From: Rana temporaria
Lineage: Eukaryota; Chordata; Amphibia; Anura; Ranidae
Assembly (NCBI RefSeq): GCF_905171775.1
Contig: NC_053496.1
Coordinates: forward strand, 184,735,759-184,799,758
Direction: 5' to 3'
Length of the DNA stretch: 64,000 bases
Position numbers and translations under genes: made by a program. The notes below the pieces were generated by a model, which had not been told where the DNA came from, made no database searches, and was given only the letters and a program-made list of their open reading frames with translations. Positions 55,470 to 64,000 of this stretch are shown piece by piece (the first letter of the stretch is position 1; each line of letters begins with the position of its first letter).

Positions 55470-58400
55470 CTGGAAAAAAAAAGAAAAAGATCATCAATAG
55501 ATATGAGAGAGTTAGGTTTGGAACCCAATTTTTTTTATTTTGCATGAAGTCCACCTTGACCCTCATCATGGCCTAAAAATTACTCTTTGGTCTATTCAAA
55601 TCACAGTGAAAACAGGTGGGCTTACACTCGACCCTCTGCAGTTCCACAAACTGCAATGTATCAGTAGCAATATACAGGAATGGTTAATTGTTGACTATTA
55701 TTGAACTAAGCTCCCCGAGGACACATGGGTGTAAACCATCAGGCCCTGGAGAATTGTTGGCATCATTGAACTAAGCTTCCTGAGGACCCGTTGGTGTAAA
55801 CCATCAGGCCCTGGTTAATTGTTGGCTATCATTTAACTAAGCTTCCTGAAGACTCATGGGTGTAAACCATCAGGCCCTGGTGAATTGTTGGCTATCACTG
55901 AACTAAGCTCCCTGAGGACACATAGGTGTAAACCACGAGGCCCTGGTGAATTGTTGGCTATCATTGAACTAAGCTCCCTGAGGACCTATGGGTGTAAACC
56001 TTTAGGCCCTGGTGAATTGTTGGCCATCACTAAACTAAGCTTCATGGGGACCTATGGGTGTAAACCAGGGGTAGGCAACCCCGGCCCTCCAGCTGTCTTT
56101 AAACTAAAAATCCCATGAGACATTGCAAGACCCTAACAATCACAGGCATGGCTCCCAGAGGCAGAGGTACACCTGGAGGGCCAAGGTTGCCCAACCCTGG
56201 TGTAAACAGTCAGGCCCAGGTAAATTGTTGGCTATCACTGAACTAAGCTCCCTGAGGACTCATGGGTGTAAATGTTATATGACGCTTTTCAAGTGTGCTT
56301 TGGACCCCGTTTTCTGACATGATGGGATTTGTAGTTTCACCACAGCTGGAGGGTCAAGGTTGCCTACCCCTGGTGTAAACCATCAGGCCCAAATAAATTG
56401 TTGACTATCACTGAACTAAGCTTCCTGAGGACCCATGGGTGTAAACCATCAGGCCCTGGTTAATTGTTGACTATCACTGAACTAAGCTTCCTGAGGACCC
56501 ATGGGTGTAAACCATCAGGCCCTGGTTAATTGTTGACTATCACTGAACTAAGCTGCCTGAGGACCTTTGGGTGTAAACCAGAGGTAGGCAACCTTGGCCG
56601 TTCAGCTGTTTTTAAGCTACAAATCCCATGAGACATTGCAAGACCCTAATCATCACAGGCATGACTCCTAGAGGCAGAGGTACAGCTGGAGGGCCAAGGT
56701 TGCCTACCCCTGGTGTAAACAGTCAGGCCCAGGTAAATTGTTGGCTATCACTGAACTAAGCTCCCTGAGGACTCATGGGTGTAAATGTTATATGACGCTT
56801 TTCAGTTGTGCTTTGGCCCCCCATTTTCTGTCATGATGGGATTTGTAGTTTCACCACAGCTGGAGGGTCAAGGTTGCCTACCCCTGGTGTAAACCATCAG
56901 GCCCAGGTAAATTGTTGGCTATAACTGAACTAAGCTTCCTGAGAACCCATAGGTGTAAACCATCAGGCCCTGGTTAATTGTTGGCCATCATTGAACTAAG
57001 CTTCCTGAGGACCTTTGAGTGTAAACCAGAGGTAGGCAACCTCGGCCCTTCAGCTGTTTTTAAGCTACAAATCCCATGAGACATTGCAAGACCCTAACAA
57101 TCACAGGCAGGAATCCTAGAGGCAGAGGTACACCTGGAGGGCCAAGGTTGCCTACCCCTGGTGTAAACAGTCAGGCCCCGGTAAATTGTTGGCTATCACT
57201 GAACTAAGCTCCCTGAGGACTCATGGGTGTAAATGTTATATGACGCTTTTCAAGTCTGCTTTGGACCCCGTTTTCTGACAAGCACAAGGTCACTTCCCTC
57301 CTTATTTTTCCTGTGAATAAACCAAAGAGAAAATGGTATTTATCCTTTGTTAAGAACATTGGTCCCGATTGTTATTACTTCACAAGGAACACAACTTTTT
57401 GAAGTCGGGTTTTTTTTGGTGATACCTCGCCTTCCTGTAACTTATGTCCAACGTAGACTGCAAGTTTAGCTCCAGAATCTGTATAAATCAAGTTTTAATA
57501 CATAAATAGAGTCTGAATTAAAGTTAATAGGGGTTATCTGAGATAAAAAAAGATCTAATATGCAGGTGGTCATTATCGATAAAATTATTGGCTGATATCA
57601 CTCAGCTCCCACCCTACTCTGGACCAATCAGTGAGCAGTAACAGAGCAGAGAGAAGAGAAGAATATATTATGGGTCACCTGTGCTGATCTCTGTAGGAGT
57701 GTCCTCCTCTATGAATGTCCTCGTCATTCCAGCCTCCTCCGTATATTGCTGATCATCCCTCACATACGTCTCTTCTACGTCACACTCAGTTTTTATGATC
57801 ATCAGATCTTCACCCTAAACCAACAGAATGGCAGAAAATAACATCTGTAACATAGAAGTATTTATGATGTGAGATCACATAGAAAATATCATCTTGTAGA
57901 GTCCACACATCATCTCCACATGTCAGAGTGTTCAATCACTTTATGTTCCCGACCCTCAACTTCACCTACCTGATGATGGTGGGGGATGGTGTGACCTTCC
58001 TGTGTGGAATCCCGGGAGTACAGAGGACGGGGACATCTCTCTGGTGGGTTCCTGGTATTAGGTGACATCATATCCTTGTTTCCTTCAGAAAACTCCTCAA
58101 TTACTCCATACTCCTCATCCTCTTCTTTAACAACAATATTATAATCCCCAAAGTTTTCATTCTGGATAAATAATAAAACATTTATTGCAACAAACATGTT
58201 TGTCGTAACTATCAGTGATTGTTCCTCATCTACCTGATGATGGTGGGGGATGGTGTGACCTTCCTGTGTGGAATCCCGGGAATACAGAGGACGGGGACAT
58301 CTCTCTGGTGGGTTCCCATTACTGGATCCATCTGTAGGAAACACACACACTGACTGAATACATTGTTTCTATGTGTTTATCAGATGATGGGGGATCTAGG

Positions 58401-58532
58401 TGGAGCCTCCGTACTGCTCTCTCCTTTACAATAAAGTCTCCTCTTACCCGGTGATGTGAGGGGCGGCTGATTGTCCATCATGACGTCCTTGTAGAGATCC
58501 TTGTGTCCTTCTAAATACTCCCACTCCTCCAT
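54484..58532 (-). CDS. Locus E: inverted KRAB-like zinc-finger gene lacking its start exon
   Basis: Minus-strand exons: 58571-58448 (KRAB A-box), 58331-58234 and 58161-57970 (spacer exons), 57814-57679 (acidic exon), 55469-54484 (fingers). Borders and phases match loci B and C. Sequence upstream of the KRAB exon is conserved only to about 58645; both LLTGE exons, including the usual start, are absent. The first ATG in the KRAB exon is 58532 (MEEWEYLEG), giving about 498 residues with a shortened A-box, unless an unseen upstream exon supplies a start. Intron 8 has expanded to 2.2 kb with a satellite-like array. Functional status uncertain. Confidence 0.72.
55680..57290 (+). repeat. Composite tandem array in locus E intron 8
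   Basis: A unit of about 66 bp ('aaccatcaggccctggt', 'aattgttggctatcactg', 'aactaagcttcctgagga') is repeated about 20 times. Embedded at 56065, 56582 and 57029 are three copies of a small hAT-like MITE ('gaggtaggcaacct...gttgcctacccctggtgt'), and 'tatatgacgcttttcaa' recurs at about 56276, 56786 and 57238: a higher-order period of roughly 450-515 bp. Confidence 0.88.
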
Positions 58533-58571
58533 GGAGAAATAGACAGTGACATCCTGACACCTTATAGGAAC
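58448..58571 (-). CDS. Locus E KRAB A-box exon
   Basis: 124 bases; encodes CQDVTVYFSMEEWEYLEGHK then DLYKDVMMDNQPPLTSP. Complete A-box. Splice signals are as in the paralogues. Confidence 0.87.
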
Positions 58572-58809
58572 CTGACACACACAATGATACAGTCACCACC
58601 CACACACACCCCTTGTCTGTTACTGGATAATGTCCCAGAATTCCCAGGGCCAGACTCCCAGTTTTACGTTCTGAGAGACTTCTAGTGACTCTAATATTCC
58701 TAGTGATCCTGTAGTCGGATCCCCCTTGTCCCTAGTGTCTGATTGCAAGCATCTCCCAGTGTGATCTCTGTACCCCCAGTGTCTTCCAGCCTGTCCCCAG
58801 TGACTCTAA

Positions 58810-59380
58810 TGCCGCGCATAGACGATCAGACATTCCGACAACAAAACCGTAGATGACGGATGTTGGCTCAAACTTGTCTTGCATACACACGGTCGCACAA
58901 ATGTTGTCAGAAATTGCGAACGTCAAGAACGCGTTCACCTACTACACGTACGACGGCACTATAAAAGGGTAGTTCCATACCAAGTGTGCCACCCTTTGGG
59001 CTCCTTCTGCTAAGCTCCTGTTAGTGGAAGTTTGGTGAGAGGCGATGCGCGTTTTTCAGCTTCGTGCTCTTCAGTCCGTTACAACGTGACGAATGTGCCA
59101 TCTCCATTACGAACACTAGTTTTACCAGAACGAGCGCTTTTGTCTCGTACTTGATTCCGAGCATGCGTGGAATTCTGTGCTTTGGAATTGTCTACACACG
59201 CTCGGAATTTACGAGAACGTATTTTGTTGTCGGAAAATTTGAGAACCAGCTCTCAAATTTTTGTTGTCGGAAATTCCAACAGAAAATGTCCTATGGGGCC
59301 TACACACGGTCGGAATTTCCGACAAAAAGCTGCCATCAAACATTTGTTGTCGGAAAATCTGATCGTGCGTACACGGCATT
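58810..59380. mobile_element. GTGTGTAC-type palindromic MITE in locus E intron 1
   Basis: Ends TAATGCCGCGCATAGACGAT and an inverted 'atcgtgcgtacacggcatta'. Several 'ggaatt(t)cc' and 'ttgttgtcgga' blocks occur inside. It lies where the lost LLTGE exons would be expected. Confidence 0.8.
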
Positions 59381-59515
59381 AGTGTATCTGCTTGCAACTT
59401 GCATCCTTACACCTCCATCTTCTGGAGATAAAAGACGTCACAGTGACTATGGAGGAAGAGGACGGACATGACGGGGGGGGGAACTGGGTGTAAATAGAAA
59501 ATAAGATCTTATTAC

Positions 59516-59700
59516 CTCCTCTGCTGCCACTTCGAGCAATATCCCCTCTCTACTGCCTCCAGGCTCACAGCTCTCCCACAATTATTTATTTCTGACATCA
59601 CTTCCTGTCTGTACCTGACATCACTTCCTATCTTCCATAGAGATTTCCTGCCTCTATGGTAGAAGTGAGATCACCACCTTGTGGAACTCAGAGGAACTGC
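59516..59700 (-). other. Locus E 5' UTR exon 1
   Basis: Minus-strand equivalent of the conserved first exon: 'ctgcagttcctctgagttcc', 'caggaagtgatgtc' and donor 'gaggag|gtaata' (donor GT at 59515-59514). Its upstream side runs directly into a G-rich minisatellite. Confidence 0.6.
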
Positions 59701-59709
59701 AGCCCTGAG

Positions 59710-61040
59710 AAACGTAAAGAGAGAGAAGGACAGGGAGGGGGCCGGGGGAGAACAGCGGGGGGCGGAAAAAGACACGGAGGGGGCCGGGGGGAGAACAGGG
59801 GGGTGGAGAAGGACGTGGGGGGGGGGCCAGGGGGAGAACAGGGGGGGGCAGAGAAGGACATGGAGGGGGCAGAGAAGGACACAGAGAAGGCGGAGAACAG
59901 GGGGGGCGGAGAAGGACATGAAGGGGGCTGGGGAGAACAGGGGGCGGAGGACACAGAGGGGGGCCAGGGGAGAAAAGGGGGGGCGGTGAAGGACATGGAG
60001 GGGACTGGGGGGCGGAGAAGGACATAGAGGAGGCGGAGAACAGGGGGGGGGGAAGGACATGGAGGGGGCCAGAGAACAGGGGGTGGCAGAGAAGGATATA
60101 GAGGGGGCTGGGGGATAAAGGGGGACAGAGAAGGACACGGAGGGGCCTGAAAGAACAGGGGGGGGCAGAGGACACAGAGGGGGCCAGGGGAGAACAGGGG
60201 GGCAGAGAAGGACACAGAGGGGGTCAGGGGAGGAAGAGAAGGACATGGAGGGGGCTGGGGGAGAAAGGGGGGTGGAGAAGGACACGGAGGGGGCCAGGGG
60301 AGAACAGGGGGCAGAAAAGGACACAGAGGGGGCTGGTGGAGAAGGACACGGAGGAGGCCAGGGGAGAACAGGGGGCAGAAAAGGACACGGAGGGGGCTGG
60401 TGGAGAAGGACACGGAGAGGGCCAGGGGAGAACAGGGGGCAGAAAAGGACACGGAGGGGGCTGGGGGAGAACAGGGGGGTGGAGAAGGACATGGAGGGGG
60501 CCAGGGGGAGCGGAGAAGGACATGGAGGGGGCAGAGAAGGACACAGAGAAGGCGGAGAACAGGGGGGGCGGAGAAGGACATGGAGGGGGCGGAGGACACA
60601 GAGGGGGGCCGGGGGAGAACAGGGGGGGCGGAGAAGGACATGGAGGGGACTGGGGGGGCGGAGAAGGACATAGAGGAGGCGGAGAACAGGGGGGGGGGCG
60701 GAAAAGGACATGGAGGGGGCCAGAGAACAGGGGGTGGCAGAGAAGGATATAGAGGGGGCTGGGGGATAAAGGGGGACAGAGAAGGACACGGAGGGGGCCA
60801 AAAGAACAGGGGGGGGCAGAGGACACGGAGGGGGCCAGGGGAGAACAGGGGGGCGGAGAAGGACACAGAGGGGGTCAGGGGAGAAGAGGGGGGAGAGAAG
60901 AACACGGAGGGGGCTGGGGGAGAAAGGGGGTGGAGAAGGACACGGAGGGGGCCAGGGGAGAACAGGGGGCAGAAAAGGACACGGAGGGGGCTGGGGGAGA
61001 ACAAGGGGGGCGGAGGACACTAAAGGGGGCCAGGGGAGGA
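59710..61040 (+). repeat. Purine-rich minisatellite upstream of locus E
   Basis: Variable units of about 35-40 bp ('ggagaaggacacggaggggg' plus 'ccaggggagaacaggggg'). A block from about 60240 to 60830 resembles 59690-60180, showing segmental duplication. Long frames (457, 438, 207 codons) are Pro- or Gly/Glu-rich repeats, not genes. G runs are suited to quadruplexes. Confidence 0.92.
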
Positions 61041-61299
61041 GCACACAGGAAACAGCTGCGAATGATCGGTGCAGTGGGGAACAGCTGTGATCACGCCCTC
61101 CCTGTATAGCTTTTTACCTGACAGCCGCGGGAGGGAGAGGAGAAGCGGCTGTCAGCTAAAGATCTATACAAAGGAAATCAGTGTTCACAGCTGTTCCCCG
61201 TCACACCGATGATTCCCGGGAGATCGCGAGGCGCTTGCGGGTGTGCGGGAGCCACCGCAGAAATGTTGCAGACTTGAGATGTCTGTTGACGGGTCGCCT

Positions 61300-61555
61300 G
61301 ATCTGACGGAACACCTGCCTTTACACGCACATGAACTTTAATGGCATCCCAGTCTTAGTCCGTAGGGTTCAAAATTGAGTTGGCCCCGCCCTTTGCAAAT
61401 ATAACAGCTTCAACTCTTCTGGGAAGGCCGTCCACAAGGTTTAGGAGGGTGTCTGTGGGGATGTTTGACCATTCTTCCAGAAGTGCATTTGTGAGGTCAG
61501 GCACTGATGTTGGATGAGAAGGCCTGGGTCAGGGTGGGCCCTTTAAAGTTTCTTA
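61300..61555 (-). pseudogene. Tc1-like transposon 3' part with transposase C-terminus
   Basis: Minus strand reads NALLEEWSNIPTDTLLNLVD then GLPRRVEAVIFAKGG, followed by Tc1-type terminal sequence ('tttacacgcacatgaacttt' on the + strand). Same family as 24186-24375. The rest of the transposase is missing. Confidence 0.75.
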
Positions 61556-61857
61556 CACCAGGGCCTTGAGGGTTCTAGTTACGCCACTGCCAGGATATAT
61601 GGACATCTGACCTTTCAGGAGCAAAGACCCCTTGATTCCCACACCTTGCTGGAACAATACATTTAGATAGGACAGAACTCAAATTTTTTTAAACTTATTT
61701 TTTCTTTTTCTTTAAGAAATAACCACAAAAGAGACAACTGTATGACGTGTCAAATGGGAATGTATCACTCACAGGATCTAATATAGACATTTCAATAAAA
61801 TCGTGGCATAATGAGGTATTATGAGACATGTTCTTTTATAGGAGGTATATACACTTA

Positions 61858-62580
61858 TAGGTAGATTCAGTAAGAGTTAGGCCGGCCTATCAGTAGATAA
61901 GCCGACCTAACTCAGAATCTACGCCGACCTATGTTTAAGCGTATGCTCAAACAGAGATACGCTTAAACATATCTAAGATAGGATGGCTTGCGCCGTCCTA
62001 TCTTAGATTGCAATATTACGGATGGCCGCTAGGTGGCGCTTCCATTACGGTCGGCGTATAATATGTAAATGAGGAGATACGCCGATTCACGAACGTACGC
62101 CCGGCCGACGCAGTACTTTTACGCAGTTTACGTAAGAGATAGGCCGCCTAAAGTTAGAGCTAGGCCCTAGTGGGATAGTAATGTCAAGTATGGCCGCCGT
62201 TCCCGCGTCGAAATTCGAATTTTTTTACGTCGTTTGCGTAAGTCGTCCGTGAATCGGGGTTTACGTCCACGTCGAAATCAATAGGCCCGTACGGCGTACT
62301 TAGCCGCAATGCACACTGGGAAATGTAGGTGCCCGGCGCATGCGCAGTTAAAAAAAAAACGTAAAAAACGTGAGGTCAAGCGCCATTAACATAAAACACG
62401 CCCCCCTCAAAGGCATTTGAATTAGGCGCCCTTACGCCCGCCGATTCAGGCTACGCCGACGTAACTTAGCAGGCAAGTACATTGTGAATCATGTACTTGC
62501 CTCGCTAACTTACGGCGGCGTAGCTTAAATTCCTTAAGCTACGCCGCCGCAAAGTTACGAGAACGTACCTGAATCTACCT
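61858..62580. mobile_element. 720-bp inverted-repeat element, copy 8
   Basis: Ends TAGGTAGATTCAG and CTGAATCTACCTA. Contains CCGCTAGGTGGCGCT at 62026-62040, a full CTCF-core match. 61560-61857 upstream shows no recognisable feature. Confidence 0.87.
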
Positions 62581-62582
62581 AT

Positions 62583-63065
62583 AAGGCCCCATACTCACGA
62601 CCAAACATGTCTGCTGAAACTGGCCCGCAGGCCAGTTTCAGCAGACATGTTTGGTCATGTGTGGGCGCGAGCGGGCCGAATTCCAGCAAACATTTGCCCG
62701 CCGGGCCTTTTCCCAGCAGACAAATATTCCTGGACTTGTTTCAAAACAGTCCGCTGGAATTCTGCCCGCTCGGACATGTACGGTCGTCAGTACAGACCTA
62801 CCGTACATGTCCAGGCGCCCGCCGTCCCTCGCATGCGTCGAATGACTTCGACGCATGCGTGGAAGCATTTTAAAGGCGGGCCGCCCACGTCGCCGCGTCA
62901 TCGACGCGGCGACACCGCGGACACGCCCCGCGTATTGTTTACGCGCGGACTTCTGTACGATGGTGTGTACAACCATCGTACAGAAGCCCTCTGGCAGACA
63001 TGTATGGTGAAAACGGTCCGACGGACCGCTTTCACCATACATGTTTGTCCGTGTGTACCCGGCCT
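62583..63065. mobile_element. GTGTGTAC-type palindromic MITE
   Basis: Ends AAGGCCCCATACTCACGA and an inverted 'gtccgtgtgtacccggcct'. Begins with a 23-bp-arm hairpin (about 62600-62650) and a second one around 'gatggtgtgtacaaccatcg'. Starts two bases after the previous element ends. Confidence 0.85.
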
Positions 63066-63350
63066 AAGTGTACAATATAAGGCGTCCCCGCATACATATG
63101 TAGGTATCGCCACGAACGTTAGAGCGAGATCAATAATTCTAGCGCGAGACCTCTTCTGTAACTCCAAACAGGTAACCTATAGAAATTTTGAAAGCATATG
63201 GAGATTTTTTTCAATACGGTCGTTTGGCGCCATTCCACGAGAGCGCGCAATTTTAAAGCGTGACATGTTAGGTATCTATTTATTTGACATAACATCATAT
63301 TTTATATTATACAAAAACAAATTGGGGTATATATTATATATATTTTTTTA

Positions 63351-63840
63351 TTAACCACTTGCCGACCGCTTCACTCACTTAGACGTCGGCAGAATGGCTC
63401 GTGTGGTCAAAGCAACGTACCTCTACGTCGCTTTGAAAAGCCCGCCATGCAGACATGCATGCCGCGGTCTCCGTGATCGTGCCCGCGGGACCCGCAGACT
63501 CGATGTCTGCCGGTGTCCCGGAACGGCAGAACTGGGAGGGGGGTGCCTTTGTAAACAAGGCATTTCCCTGTTCTGCCTAGTGACAGGACACTGATCACTG
63601 CTCCCATCGTGTCACTGGTAGCCACACCCCCACACAGTTAGAATCACTCCCTATGACACACTTAACCCCTTCCTCGCCCCCTAGTGGTTAACCACATCAC
63701 TGCCAGTGTCATGATCGCTGTATACATGTGAATGGTCCCAAAATAGCGTCAAAAGTGTCCAATGTGTCCGCCATAATGTCGCAGTCACAATAAAAAATCG
63801 CTGATCACCATCATTACTAGTAAAAAAATATATATTAATT
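63351..63840 (+). repeat. TTAACCACTT-type dispersed repeat, left part
   Basis: Begins 'ttaaccacttgccgaccgct'. Later parts 'ccctagtggttaaccacatc' and 'aaaatagcgtcaaaagtgtc' are typical of one long dispersed frog repeat whose right end is seen at 45530-45797. Broken by a Tc1 insertion at about 63838. Confidence 0.55.
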
Positions 63841-64000
63841 GGCTGCATCTCTGATCAGTCTTCTCCTTGTATGAGCTGAAAGTTTAGAGGGACGGCCAGG
63901 TCTTCGTAGATTTGCAGTGGTCTGATACTCCTTCCATTTCAATATTATCGCTTGCACAGTGCTCCTTGGGATGTTTAAAGCTTGAGAAATCTTTTTGTAT
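63838..64000 (-). pseudogene. Tc1-like transposase N-terminal HTH fragment, runs off window
   Basis: Minus strand reads YKKISQALNIPRSTVQAII then LKWKEYQTTANLRRPGRPSK and LSAHTRRRLIRDAA: the paired-like helix-turn-helix of Tc1/mariner transposases with the GRPSKLS linker. Open over the visible stretch; the element continues beyond 64000, so completeness cannot be judged. Confidence 0.82.

Noticed and set aside
59671..61044. 457- and 438-codon overlapping proline-rich frames
   Set aside because: Purine-rich minisatellite; stop codons are rare by composition in multiple frames on both strands.

Overview
The window is vertebrate nuclear DNA from an amphibian, most likely a ranid frog. The evidence is a cluster of KRAB-like C2H2 zinc-finger genes with short consensus introns, GCCATGG start contexts, finger cores of the CGKCF type and spacer exons containing NPPERCPRPLYSRDSTQEGH, in a background saturated with palindromic MITEs, hAT and Tc1 remnants, an L2/CR1 LINE and minisatellites. 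No bacterial, organellar or viral gene was seen. No species can be named from sequence alone.

Five paralogous zinc-finger (ZNF) loci are present: A (exon 1 near 2331, stop 7267, +), B (15640-21811, +), C (27251-34899, +), D (43120-47287, +) and E (59700-54484, -). The ancestral plan is: 5' UTR exon; start-codon exon ending LLTGE; second short exon ending LLTGE; KRAB A-box exon; one to three acidic spacer exons with the NPPERCP module; acidic exon ending EIST; and one large exon carrying 9-13 fingers. B and C look structurally complete (about 701 and 735 residues). A carries an inverted copy of its own KRAB exon that removes the next exon's acceptor. D and E have lost the two LLTGE exons, and D also half of the KRAB A-box. 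E is inverted and lies tail-to-tail with D.

Each + strand locus is followed by a 43-bp minisatellite (about 1.2, 0.64, 1.6 and 5.4 kb), then a conserved flank with a CTCF-like motif. Between the loci are eight copies of one roughly 720-bp inverted-repeat element, five copies of GTGTGTAC palindromic MITEs, several hAT elements with 8-bp target duplications, a Penelope-like retroposon flanked by a 15-bp duplication, an LTR split by two successive hAT insertions, and G-rich or pyrimidine-rich arrays.

If expressed, the genes would encode nuclear sequence-specific DNA-binding proteins: the finger array recognises DNA and the KRAB-like box is the candidate repressor-recruiting module. The cluster looks like a recent, unstable tandem expansion. 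The most interesting signals are at splice sites: a 73-bp tandem repeat that multiplies the exon-2 donor, a hAT MITE landed exactly on that donor in C, and the KRAB-exon palindrome in A.
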